Shown: one piece after another, positions 17,402 through 26,680 of the stretch
Layout: the number at the start of each line of letters is the position of its first letter
How positions within the stretch are numbered: position 1 is the stretch's first letter
Origin: an uncultured Bacilli bacterium
GTDB taxonomy: Bacteria; Bacillota_I; Bacilli_A; RF39; UBA660
Assembly (NCBI GenBank): GCA_947624175.1
Contig: CANQJD010000007.1
Span: forward strand, 1 to 36,857
Reading direction: 5' to 3'
DNA: 36,857 bases
Program-made: the position numbers and the translations under genes
Notes under the pieces: generated by a model
Databases searched by the model: none
What the model saw: only the letters and a program-made list of their open reading frames with translations
Told to the model about the DNA's origin: nothing

Positions 17402-17994
17402 TATATTAGCATCTCCAAATATTTATTGATATCATCTAGAACATTAAATTTTTTAGCATAATCAAGAAGTAAGGGAAAATTTCTCTTATTTTTATTCTTC
17501 AAATATTCTGTTATAGCATATTTAATTATTTCTATATCCTGATTATCTTTATTTTTTAATAAATCACATATACATCTTTCTGCATTATAACATTTTACAA
17601 ATTGTCCTTGAGGACTTTTCATCTCTATTATTCCTAAATCAAACACTTCTTTTTTCACGAAATGTAGTTTCACTTTTTTTATTTTCCTTAAACTTCCATT
17701 ATATCCCCTATTTACTGTAATATGATATTCACTTGGAACTGACTGGCAAAGGTCTAAAAAATATAAAGCTGTTTCATAAGAAAAAACTGCATTATTTCCA
17801 TAAATTAAATTGAAATATTCATCACCCCAAGTAGAAGGCAAAACATATAAACCTTTTTTTACTCTTTCTAGTTTTTTATTATTAACTAATCTTGTCAAAA
17901 AAATCTTATTTATATTTTTGCTTACTACTTCTTTTGTGGTAATAATTCCATTATTTTTTTTAGCTAAATTTAATATAATATCTTCTTTATTCAT
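17401..17994 (-). CDS. abiEi: AbiEi-type antitoxin / transcriptional regulator
   Basis: LAKKNNGIITTKEVVSKNINKIFLTRLVNNKKLERVKKGLYVLP wHTH; stop codon overlaps the AbiEii start by 1 nt (TAATG). Confidence 0.85.
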   Translation of the reverse strand: MNKEDIILNLAKKNNGIITTKEVVSKNINKIFLTRLVNNKKLERVKKGLYVLPSTWGDEYFNLIYGNNAVFSYETALYFLDLCQSVPSEYHITVNRGYNGSLRKIKKVKLHFVKKEVFDLGIIEMKSPQGQFVKCYNAERCICDLLKNKDNQDIEIIKYAITEYLKNKNKRNFPLLLDYAKKFNVLDDINKYLEMLI

Positions 17995-18001
17995 TTTCTT
18001 T

Positions 18002-18049
18002 TGTTCCTTTCTACATACATTATATCATATATGTATGTTAAAAGGAACA
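18002..18049 (-). promoter_or_regulatory. 48-bp symmetric nested palindrome over the abiE promoter (probable AbiEi operator)
   Basis: TGTTCCTTT / AAAGGAACA and ACATACAT / ATGTATGT share the same centre (18025.5); minus-strand TATAAT (18019-18024) lies inside it and the abiEi RBS AAAGGA lies in one arm. Confidence 0.75.
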
Positions 18050-18205
18050 TATTTTTGTTTTTTTCTAAAAATTAAAAAAATGTTAACATACTTTATTTGT
18101 TAACATTTCCTTTAATTTCAAATGATTTTTTAATTTTTTTCAAACAAATTACAAATTTGCAAATATTTTATTTTTTTAAATTACTTATAAATCCTTATTT
18201 TATAA

Positions 18206-20698
18206 TCATTTTCCGCAACAGTTCTTGTATTTCTTACCACTGCCACATGGACAAGGGTCATTTCTTCCAACTTTTTCTTTTTTCTTTATAGGTTGTTTAG
18301 TTGTTCCTTCTTCAGTATCATTAGTAATTTGTTTTTTAACAACTTCTTTTCGTTCAATATTTTGTCTTATCTCGGCTTTTAATAGGAAGACTGTTGTATC
18401 TTTATCAATCTTATCAAGCATATTTTCATATAACTCTAAACCTTCCATTGTATAGGCTCTTAAAGGGTCTTCTCCACCATAACCACGCATTCTAACTGCT
18501 TCTCTTAAATGTGATAAGGTGTTAATATTTTCAGTCCAATATTTATCTATAACATTTAAACTAATTGCTTTTTCAAACTCATTAGCAACCTCGATAGGTA
18601 AAACACTTAACTTATCTTCATATTCTTTTTTTACTTTATCATAGATAAAATCAATCATATCATCTGGTTTTAAATCTTCAATATCTTTTAGTTTAATATC
18701 TTTCTTTAATAGATTTTGATTCGTAATATCTAAAATATCTTTTAAATCTTCTTCATTTATCTTATTATCAGTAAAATGAGTATCGACTAAATAAGTAATA
18801 TAAGAATTAATTGTCTCTAAAACTGTATCATGAATTGAATCATTATCTAAAATTTCATTTCTTCTTTCATAAATATCTTCTCTTTGATTATTCATGACAT
18901 CATCATATTGTAGTAAAGCTTTTCTAGTATCAAAGTTATTACCCTCAACTTTTGCTTGAGCACTTGATAAAGCTTTTGTAAAAGTTTTGCTTCTAATGGC
19001 TTGGTCTTCTTCAAATCCCATAGTTTGTAGTAATCCTTTAATTCTATCAGTTCCAAACCTAACCATTAATTCATCTTCCATTGAAACAAAGAATTGACTT
19101 TCTCCTGGGTCTCCTTGACGACCTGAACGACCTCTTAACTGGTTATCAATACGCCTTGATTCATGTCTTTCAGTACCAATTACACATAATCCACCTAAAG
19201 CTTTCGTTTCTTCAGTTAATTTAATATCGGTTCCACGACCAGCCATGTTTGTTGCTATTGTAACTGCACCTTTTTCACCAGCCCTAGCAATAATTTCAGC
19301 TTCACGAGCATGGTTTTTAGCATTTAAAACCTCATGTTTAATACCTTTTTTCGTTAACATACTACTAATTAATTCACTGGTTTCAACTGCAATCGTACCA
19401 ACTAGAATAGGTTGACCTGTTTTATGTTTTTCTTCAATTACTCTAACAATTGATTTATATTTACCTTTTAAAGTTGGATAAACTAAATCAGCATAATCAA
19501 TTCTTGCAACTGGTTTATTAGTTGGAACAGTAATAACATACATATTATAAATATTTCTAAATTCTTCTTCTTCAGTTTTAGCTGTACCAGTCATACCTGA
19601 TAATTTTTTATACATTCTAAATAGATTTTGGAAGGTAATTGTAGCAACCGTTTTGGTTTCTTGGTTAATCTTAACGCCTTCTTTTGCTTCAACTGCTTGA
19701 TGTAATCCATCACTCCATTGTCTTCCTTTCATAACCCGACCTGTAAATGGATCAACGATTAATACTTCACCATCTTGCACTACATAATCAAAGTCTTTCT
19801 TCATTGAATAATTAGCTTTTAAGGCTTGATTAATATAATGGACTAGTTCGGAATTACGCATATCATATAAGTTATCTATTTTAAAGAACTTTTCGGCTTT
19901 AGCATTACCTTCATCGGTTAAAGTAACTCCTTTAGTTTTTTCATCATAGATATAGTCATCATCATTTTTTAAACCTTTAACAAACTTATCAGCCTCTAAA
20001 TAAAGGTTAGCACTTTTAAGTTCACCACCTGAAATAATAAGGGGAGTTCTAGCCTCATCTATTAAAATTGAATCAACTTCATCGATGATTGCATAGTTAA
20101 GTCCTCGACCAACTCGATTTTCTTTTCTAATAACCATATTATCTCTTAAATAATCAAACCCAAGTTCATTATTAGTTGTATATAAGATATCACAGTTATA
20201 TTGTTCTTTCTTTTCACTAGGCGATAATTCTCTTTTATTAACCCCAACACTTAAACCTAAACCTTCATAAATAGGGCCCATCCATTCAGCATTTCTGACT
20301 GTTAAGTATTCATTAACCGTTACAACATGAACTCCATCACCCGTTAAAGCATTTAAGTAGGCTGGAAATGTTGTTACTAAAGTTTTACCTTCACCTGTTT
20401 TAAGTTCAGCAATATTTCCATAATGAATAGCAATTGCCCCAACTAATTGCACATAGAAGGCTTTTTCACCTAATTTTCTATATGCCATTTCGCGAACCGT
20501 TGCATAGGCTTCAACTAAAAGATCATCAAGGGTTTCTCCATTTTTTAATCTTTCTTTAAATTCATCTGTTTTCTCTCTTAACTCTTTATCAGTCTTTTTT
20601 TGATATTCTTCATCTAATGCTACTATTTTATCAGCTAAAGCATTAAATTTTTTTAATTCTTTATATTCATGGTCTAATAATTTTTTAAATATATTCAT
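18206..20698 (-). CDS. secA: Preprotein translocase ATPase SecA
   Basis: MRGYGGEDPLRAYTMEGLELYENM, GEGKTLVTTFPAYLNAL, IDEVDSILIDEARTPLIISG, ATNMAGRGTDIKL; C-terminal SEC-C zinc motif CPCGSGKKYKNCCG. Confidence 0.98.
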   Translation of the reverse strand: MNIFKKLLDHEYKELKKFNALADKIVALDEEYQKKTDKELREKTDEFKERLKNGETLDDLLVEAYATVREMAYRKLGEKAFYVQLVGAIAIHYGNIAELKTGEGKTLVTTFPAYLNALTGDGVHVVTVNEYLTVRNAEWMGPIYEGLGLSVGVNKRELSPSEKKEQYNCDILYTTNNELGFDYLRDNMVIRKENRVGRGLNYAIIDEVDSILIDEARTPLIISGGELKSANLYLEADKFVKGLKNDDDYIYDEKTKGVTLTDEGNAKAEKFFKIDNLYDMRNSELVHYINQALKANYSMKKDFDYVVQDGEVLIVDPFTGRVMKGRQWSDGLHQAVEAKEGVKINQETKTVATITFQNLFRMYKKLSGMTGTAKTEEEEFRNIYNMYVITVPTNKPVARIDYADLVYPTLKGKYKSIVRVIEEKHKTGQPILVGTIAVETSELISSMLTKKGIKHEVLNAKNHAREAEIIARAGEKGAVTIATNMAGRGTDIKLTEETKALGGLCVIGTERHESRRIDNQLRGRSGRQGDPGESQFFVSMEDELMVRFGTDRIKGLLQTMGFEEDQAIRSKTFTKALSSAQAKVEGNNFDTRKALLQYDDVMNNQREDIYERRNEILDNDSIHDTVLETINSYITYLVDTHFTDNKINEEDLKDILDITNQNLLKKDIKLKDIEDLKPDDMIDFIYDKVKKEYEDKLSVLPIEVANEFEKAISLNVIDKYWTENINTLSHLREAVRMRGYGGEDPLRAYTMEGLELYENMLDKIDKDTTVFLLKAEIRQNIERKEVVKKQITNDTEEGTTKQPIKKKEKVGRNDPCPCGSGKKYKNCCGK

Positions 20699-20773
20699 GT
20701 AATATCCTCCTTAATACATATTATTCTACCAAAAAATAAGCAAATTGAAAAGTATTTGCTTATTTAATCTTAA

Positions 20774-21298
20774 TTATTCTCCTTCGATAACTCCATAACC
20801 GCCATCTTTACGTTTATAAACTAAAGCAATTTTTTTAAGGTCGCTATCTTTATACATAAAGAAATTATGTCCTAATAATTCCATTTGTAAAATCGCTTCT
20901 TCAAGATTCATAGGCTTAATTTCAATCTTTTTATGTTTAATCTCTTTATCTTCATCATCTGATAAATCAATTATATCATCAATATTAAACTCTTTTAATC
21001 CTTCTTTTTCTTTCTTCTTTAACTTAGTTTTATTCTTTCTAATTTGTCTTTCTAGTTTATCAACAACAAGGTCAACGGCTGAATAAAAATCACTACTTTC
21101 TTCTTCAGCTCTTAAGATTAAAGTTTTAAGAGGTATTGTAACTTCAACTTTTTGAGAATAACTTCGAACTTTAACATTAACAGTTGCTTTTAAGTTATTA
21201 TCAAGTGTATATTTATCAAGTTTTGATAACTTCTCCTTTACATAATCTTTCATTGAATCGGTAATCTCTAATTTATTACCACGTACTAATACTTCCAC
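20774..21298 (-). CDS. hpf: Long-form ribosome hibernation promoting factor
   Basis: MEVLVRGNKLEITDSMKDYVKEKLSKLDKY; C-terminal VKHKKIEIKPMNLEEAILQMELLGHNFFMYKDSDLKKIALVYKRKDGGYGVIE-type domain. Confidence 0.95.
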   Translation of the reverse strand: MEVLVRGNKLEITDSMKDYVKEKLSKLDKYTLDNNLKATVNVKVRSYSQKVEVTIPLKTLILRAEEESSDFYSAVDLVVDKLERQIRKNKTKLKKKEKEGLKEFNIDDIIDLSDDEDKEIKHKKIEIKPMNLEEAILQMELLGHNFFMYKDSDLKKIALVYKRKDGGYGVIEGE

Positions 21299-21356
21299 AA
21301 TATCATCTCCTTTATATAACTATAATAACATATTTAAAGAAAAAAAACTATCGTTT

Positions 21357-21575
21357 TTATGCGATAATTTCTGATTTTACAACGGTAACATTTAATGCTT
21401 GATATCCTTTTGATGTTTCAAGTAAGTTAAATTCAACATATTGGCCTTCTTGTAATGTTTTATAACCTTCTTGGTTTATTGCTGAATAATGTACAAATAT
21501 ATCTTCTTTGTCAGTAAATTCAATAAAGCCATAGCCTTTTTCGTTATTAAACCATTTAACTCTACCTCTAACCAC
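21357..21575 (-). CDS. csp: Cold-shock protein (CspA family), probable GTG start
   Basis: (M)[40 protein letters not shown] 7 nt before GTG at 21575. The ORF-track extension to 21686 is probably fortuitous. Confidence 0.88.
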   Translation of the reverse strand: MVRGRVKWFNNEKGYGFIEFTDKEDIFVHYSAINQEGYKTLQEGQYVEFNLLETSKGYQALNVTVVKSEIIA

Positions 21576-21864
21576 AATCACACTTCCTTTCTTTCTTTTT
21601 TGTAAGCTTACCTTTGATACTTCATGCACGATATCTATAATATCAAATATTTTAAGTTTAAACGACTTTTCTTCTAAATTGTTCATTTTGACTTGTTTTC
21701 AGCAAAAATATTATAATTTTTTCAATTTGTTCTCCAAAACAACAAAAAATATAACCTTTTAAAGCAATTTTCTATTTTTATAAAAATTATATTGTAAAAT
21801 ATCCCTATAGAAAATTAATTATGAATGCAAATTTTGTCATATTTTGGCAAGTTTAATAAAAAGA

Positions 21865-21957
21865 AGTAATTGTTTTCTATTAATGAACTTTAATATTTCG
21901 CCAAAGTATTAAAGTATCATTACTCCAAGACTGTTAACTTTTGTTAGCAGTCTTTTA
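21865..21957. other. Structured intergenic region; candidate plus-strand RNA with terminator, or csp leader on the minus strand
   Basis: Nested AGTAAT/ATTACT and CTTTAATA/TATTAAAG, then a 12-bp hairpin AAGACTGTTAAC-TTTT-GTTAGCAGTCTT followed by TT. Confidence 0.45.
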
Positions 21958-21962
21958 ATAGA

Positions 21963-21984
21963 AAAAAGATATCCGAAGATACCT
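21963..21984 (-). terminator. Terminator of ORF 21986-22345
   Basis: Minus strand GGTATC-TTCG-GATATC-TTTTTT. Confidence 0.8.
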
Positions 21985-21985
21985 T

Positions 21986-22345
21986 TTATAATGCTTTTGA
22001 ATTTTGAGTTAAGCCATCTAATTGACTTTTTAAATCCTCTATTTCAGGATTGAAACGATTTAAAACCGCAGCTATCTCATTTCTTAAGTTTATTAATTTA
22101 TTCTTGAATAAAATCATAGTTTGAAAGTCCGTTTTACTAAACTCAAAACCTTGATTTTTTGATTTTAAATCTTCTATTTGTTTTTCAACATAAGCAATTT
22201 CTGTTTCAATCGGATTTAAAACACCATTTCGATAGTTTATTAAATTATAGATTTGGTTTTGTAATAATATTCTTGTTTGAAAATCTGCACCACCTGGTGT
22301 TCTAGTTGAAGCAGTAACTCTTATTCCAGTATTAGCATTATTCAT
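21986..22345 (-). CDS. Small coiled-coil-like protein with an internal ~41-aa duplication
   Basis: ADFQTRILLQNQIYNLINYRNGVLNPIETEIAYVEKQIEDL vs TDFQTMILFKNKLINLRNEIAAVLNRFNPEIEDLKSQLDGL. Start at MNNAN (22345) fits the GGGGG RBS better than 22351. Confidence 0.65.
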   Translation of the reverse strand: MNNANTGIRVTASTRTPGGADFQTRILLQNQIYNLINYRNGVLNPIETEIAYVEKQIEDLKSKNQGFEFSKTDFQTMILFKNKLINLRNEIAAVLNRFNPEIEDLKSQLDGLTQNSKAL

Positions 22346-22370
22346 ATACATTCCCCCTTAAACGTCTAAT

Positions 22371-22399
22371 ATTGTATCATAAATCACTAATTTTGTCAA
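22371..22399 (-). promoter_or_regulatory. Consensus-like sigma-A promoter for ORF 21986-22345
   Basis: Minus strand TTGACA - 17 nt - TACAAT. Confidence 0.75.
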
Positions 22400-22467
22400 G
22401 TAAAACTATTTTGTATCAATTTTTTTCATTTTTTTCTACTTTACTTAACAAAACAATATTATTAAAA

Positions 22468-24483
22468 TTAGATATCTAAACTAAAATCATCAGGGTAAAA
22501 ACTTCCATATTTTAACTTTTTAGTTCTTGGTTCTTCAAAAACTATATTATTTAACTTTCGACAATAAGCAAAAGCATAATCTTCAATAACTTCTAAAGAA
22601 ACAGGAAGAATAACTTTTGTTAAACTACGACAACTTGAAAACGCAGAATATCTTATTTCTCTTAATTTATTATTAAAGTTAATTTCTTTTAAATTATCAC
22701 AATGAGAAAAGGCATTGTGATTAATTATTTCTAGTTCTTGAGGACAATTTAATTCTTGTAAATTATTAAAAAATACAAATACATTTGCTCCAATTTCTTT
22801 TAAAGAATTTGGGAATTTAATATGTTTAATTGATTTTATATTGGAAGAGTTCATATGATTGGCAATAATTTTAGTAATTCCAGGAGCAAAAGTTAAAGTA
22901 TCATTTTTAATAGTTATTAACTTGTCTGCAGATATATATTTCCTACAAGAATATATTATATCTATGGCAAAATCTTCATATAAATCTCCTATATCATATT
23001 CATTTTCATAAAACATACTTGATTTGTGTATAAATCGTCTTAGAAAATTATGTTTATACAAAATAGATTCTTTAGTTTGATTATTAATAATTAACTTTTG
23101 ATTATCACCTAAATTATCATCATATTCTATGTCAAATAATTTTGTATTATAATTTTTAATATAATCTTTAAAAAATTCTCTATAATAATAAGAATAATTT
23201 ACCAACAATATTGTTTTTAGATAACTAGGATAAGTTTCTAATAACACATTTTCTAATGAATTATTACCTAAAAGTAATTCAATTTTATATTTTATAAAAT
23301 TAACTATATCTGAGTTTAATTTAATAAATTTCTCATATTCTCTTTTAATTATATCTGAATAGTATTTTTTTTCTTCATAAGTTATATATTCATTTTTAGT
23401 TCTATGATTTTCAATAAATTTCTTACTTAAAAGTAAAAACTTTATTTCATACAAGTTATTTCTTAATTCTCTACTAATATCTTCTTGATATACTTCCTGA
23501 ACTACTAATAATTCATTTATTTTTTTAACAATTTTATCAACATTATCTAAAGTATTAGGAATATTTAAAATATTATTATATTGTTCTTGAAAAAATTTAA
23601 TAAGCTTATCTTTATATTTTTCTTTTATTAAGTCAATTTGTACTTCAATATCTGCAAATTTAAAAGGTAATATATCATGATAAATTAAGTGATTATCACA
23701 AAGTATTTTATTTAAATCGTAAATTCCAATTAATTTATTTTCAAATATTAATTCATTTATATTTTTATAAAGCTCTAATTTATCATAATATTTTTTATCT
23801 CTTACAGAATAATAATCTTTTTGCTCTTTTATATACACTTTTAAAGAATCTATTAATCTTTTAGATGTTTCAACTGAATTTCTACTTACTTCTAAATTAG
23901 AATTTAAAGCAATAATTGCAACTTTTAAAGTATTTTCTAAATTACCAAGACCTCTCTCTTCCATTTCTTGTTTTAATTTCTTATTTCTTCCTAAGAAACC
24001 TAAATATTCTATATTATGTTTTAAATTATGTTTTTGATATTCTTCTTTATATTTTAATACTCCTAGTAATTTTAATTCTAATTCTTTTCTTCGTTCAGTT
24101 AATATCTTATTTAAAGAAGTAATTTTAGCATATTTTATTTCATAATCAACAAGTTCATATTGATTAATTTTTATATCTTTTCCTAAATCTCTTTTTATAG
24201 TCAAACTTTCTGAAACTTGTTTTAATTCATATAAAAATTTTATTAATAAATTAGTTATATCTTTATTTTTTTCTCTTAATTCATTTGTATAATTAATTAG
24301 AGTATCAAAGTTATTAATATTTATTTCTTCTTTGTAATTATCTACTTTTATTTTATCTTCTTGCATTAATTCTTGATAATTAGGTAAATAAATAGTTTTA
24401 TCGGCAAAAGTTACTACACCATGTTCTTCTGAAATTATTTTTTTAGCTTTCAATTTATTAATCAATTTATCCAATATATTCAT
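22468..24483 (-). CDS. Large, apparently cytoplasmic protein with helical N-terminal region and C-terminal BspA-like (LRR_5) leucine-rich repeats
   Basis: C-terminal IKHIKFPNSLKEIGANVFVFFNNLQELNCPQELEIINHNAFSHCDNLKEINFNNKLREIRYSAFSSCRSLTKVILPVSLEVIEDYAFAYCRKLNNIVF; no signal peptide. Confidence 0.75.
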   Translation of the reverse strand: MNILDKLINKLKAKKIISEEHGVVTFADKTIYLPNYQELMQEDKIKVDNYKEEININNFDTLINYTNELREKNKDITNLLIKFLYELKQVSESLTIKRDLGKDIKINQYELVDYEIKYAKITSLNKILTERRKELELKLLGVLKYKEEYQKHNLKHNIEYLGFLGRNKKLKQEMEERGLGNLENTLKVAIIALNSNLEVSRNSVETSKRLIDSLKVYIKEQKDYYSVRDKKYYDKLELYKNINELIFENKLIGIYDLNKILCDNHLIYHDILPFKFADIEVQIDLIKEKYKDKLIKFFQEQYNNILNIPNTLDNVDKIVKKINELLVVQEVYQEDISRELRNNLYEIKFLLLSKKFIENHRTKNEYITYEEKKYYSDIIKREYEKFIKLNSDIVNFIKYKIELLLGNNSLENVLLETYPSYLKTILLVNYSYYYREFFKDYIKNYNTKLFDIEYDDNLGDNQKLIINNQTKESILYKHNFLRRFIHKSSMFYENEYDIGDLYEDFAIDIIYSCRKYISADKLITIKNDTLTFAPGITKIIANHMNSSNIKSIKHIKFPNSLKEIGANVFVFFNNLQELNCPQELEIINHNAFSHCDNLKEINFNNKLREIRYSAFSSCRSLTKVILPVSLEVIEDYAFAYCRKLNNIVFEEPRTKKLKYGSFYPDDFSLDI

Positions 24484-24508
24484 AAAGGTCCCTCATCAAT
24501 TGGGTCAT

Positions 24509-24537
24509 ATTATAACAACAAAAGGGTATATTGTCAA
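24509..24537 (-). promoter_or_regulatory. Perfect-consensus sigma-A promoter for the LRR protein
   Basis: Minus strand TTGACA - 17 nt - TATAAT. Confidence 0.85.
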
Positions 24538-24548
24538 ACTTAAAATCA

Positions 24549-25865
24549 TTATTTTTTCTCTTGTTTACTCGCTTTAACTAATAATTTTACTATAAAATAA
24601 TTATCAAGTAATTCATAACTATAATCAAATTTATTTCTATTTTTCATACCTTTATGTATTTCATACAAACCAAGTCCATGACCAGCACCTTTCGTTGTAT
24701 AACCATGTTCTTCAATCTTTTTTAAATCAACTTTTCCTTTATAAGTATTACTAACTAAAAATATAAGGTTCTCGTCTTCTAAATAAACCATAAAATGTAA
24801 TTCTTTATTGCTTGATTCTAAACTAGCATAAGTAGCATTATCAAAATACTCTCCTAATACTTCCGTTAGAAAACCTATTTCATTAACTTTAAAATCAGAA
24901 TAATCAACTTTCTTAACTTCATTTGATACTTCAACTGTAATTTTTAACTTTAAATCTTCAGCTTTTGATAACTTATAATAAACAAAATATCTAATACTAT
25001 CTTCCCTAATTCGATTCAAGTCCATTATCCAGTTATATTTTTTCTTTTTATAATCACCCAATAAATCATCAATATATTTAATTGCTATATCAACATCAGA
25101 TTTCAAATAACCTTTAATTGTAATAAGATTATTCTTATACTTATGAATAGTAGAACTATACTTTTCGATTAAATCAGATGATGTTTCAATATATTCTTCT
25201 AATAAACTATATTTCTTAAAAAATTCATACTTTTTAAATATTTGATAAACTAAAATAAAACTAACACCTAAAATAAAAATTGGAATTATAAAGCTAAAAA
25301 GCATATCATGAATTTCTAAATCATTTGCTTTTAAATAATAGATTGAAAATAAGAAGGCAATTAAATCAAGCAATACAACTATAATTATTTTTAAATCTAT
25401 TTTATTTTTAACTTTATAATGTAATCTATTAACTAATTTCCTAATGAATAATGCCAAAATTAAAGATAAAATTGAAACTATAACTATTTCATAATGATTA
25501 TCTTTAAAATTAATAATTAAACTATCTTGTTTAAGAAAGATAAAAACATTTATAAGATAGGTAAAAATAAAATAAATTAAACCAATACATAAGTACATAA
25601 AAATTGTATCATTGAAAGATTTATTAAATACTAATTTAATAAGAAGAAAAATAACTATAAAATAGATTAAGGATAAATTATTATCAAAATCTAAATAGAT
25701 TAAACCAAGATACGATATTATAAATAAAGGAATAATAAACAGTAATCTTTTTAGTTTAATATCTTTAAATTTTATATTTAAAAACATCTTACTAATTAAA
25801 AAGGTTGTTGTAAAAAAGACTAAGTTAATTAAAAATAACTGAACGAGAGTCCAGTATTTAAACAT
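24549..25865 (-). CDS. AgrC-like GHKL sensor histidine kinase
   Basis: Multi-TM N-terminus; IHKYKNNLITIKGYL H-box; LGEYFDNATYASLE (N-box), TTKGAGHGLGLYEIHKGMK (G-box). Start ATG at 25865 overlaps the regulator's stop. Confidence 0.88.
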   Translation of the reverse strand: MFKYWTLVQLFLINLVFFTTTFLISKMFLNIKFKDIKLKRLLFIIPLFIISYLGLIYLDFDNNLSLIYFIVIFLLIKLVFNKSFNDTIFMYLCIGLIYFIFTYLINVFIFLKQDSLIINFKDNHYEIVIVSILSLILALFIRKLVNRLHYKVKNKIDLKIIIVVLLDLIAFLFSIYYLKANDLEIHDMLFSFIIPIFILGVSFILVYQIFKKYEFFKKYSLLEEYIETSSDLIEKYSSTIHKYKNNLITIKGYLKSDVDIAIKYIDDLLGDYKKKKYNWIMDLNRIREDSIRYFVYYKLSKAEDLKLKITVEVSNEVKKVDYSDFKVNEIGFLTEVLGEYFDNATYASLESSNKELHFMVYLEDENLIFLVSNTYKGKVDLKKIEEHGYTTKGAGHGLGLYEIHKGMKNRNKFDYSYELLDNYFIVKLLVKASKQEKK

Positions 25866-26598
25866 AAAGATCACCTACCATACACCTTTCTTCAAGAGCC
25901 TTTCGTTTATCTCTTGACCAACAACTAGTTGATTTATTTTCAAAGTAAATGATAGGAATACTGGAATTTAATTTAGTAATTCGAAAGATATTAACAATAC
26001 AACTTCGATGTGTTTTAAAAAATCTTATATCATCAGATAATATTTTTTCTAATTTGGCAATATTACTTTTATAAATGATGGTATCTGATGCTGTTTCGAT
26101 TTCTAAATAATCTTCCGTTTTATTCTTTTCAATAAAAAGTATGTCATTGTATGGTATTCTTATAATTTCTCCATCTTGTTTAAAAGATAGAAATTTATTA
26201 GCATTAAAAATTTCATATATTTCTTGAAAGCAAGTCATAAGTCGATATTCTAAATCATCAAATTTAGAAATAAAATCTAACATTAAAAGTTTATTATGAA
26301 AAGCATTTTGAATTAAGTCCTGGTGAGCAGTTACTATTATTATCTGGTCATTCATTGTTTTTCGTAATTTTCTAACTTCTCTTGCAAAATCAAGACCTGA
26401 TTTGCCTTTCACTTCAATATCAAAAATAAATATATTTTGACCATTTAAGTTTTTAATTATATTAAGAATATTTGGTGAATATTTCTTAAATATATAAGTT
26501 TTATATCGATCATTATTGTTACCCATAAATTTATGGATACTATTCTCATAAATATTAGCAAAGTACTCCTCATCTTCGTAAATTATAAAATTAATCAT
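25858..26598 (-). CDS. LytTR-family (AgrA-like) response regulator
   Basis: N-terminal receiver with IYEDEE and FIFDIEVKGKSGLDFAREVR; C-terminal LytTR IPYNDILFIEKNKTEDYLEIETASDTIIYKSNIAKLEKIL..FFKTHRSCIVNIFRI. Confidence 0.9.
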   Translation of the reverse strand: MINFIIYEDEEYFANIYENSIHKFMGNNNDRYKTYIFKKYSPNILNIIKNLNGQNIFIFDIEVKGKSGLDFAREVRKLRKTMNDQIIIVTAHQDLIQNAFHNKLLMLDFISKFDDLEYRLMTCFQEIYEIFNANKFLSFKQDGEIIRIPYNDILFIEKNKTEDYLEIETASDTIIYKSNIAKLEKILSDDIRFFKTHRSCIVNIFRITKLNSSIPIIYFENKSTSCWSRDKRKALEERCMVGDLYV

Positions 26599-26644
26599 TT
26601 ATTATTTTTCCTCTATGGATTAAATCCTAACTTTCTTTTATATT

Positions 26645-26672
26645 TTTACTGCTTTGATTGGTTTACTGCTTT
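26645..26672. repeat. Perfect 11-bp direct repeat (17-bp period) upstream of the LytTR regulator
   Basis: TTTACTGCTTT at 26645-26655 and 26662-26672. Confidence 0.7.
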
Positions 26673-26680
26673 ATTTATCC

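Noticed and set aside
21576-21686. N-terminal extension of the cold-shock protein in the ORF track
   Set aside because: Csp family proteins start at (M)xxGxVKWFN; a GTG with a well-placed RBS exists at 21575, so the extension is probably untranslated leader.
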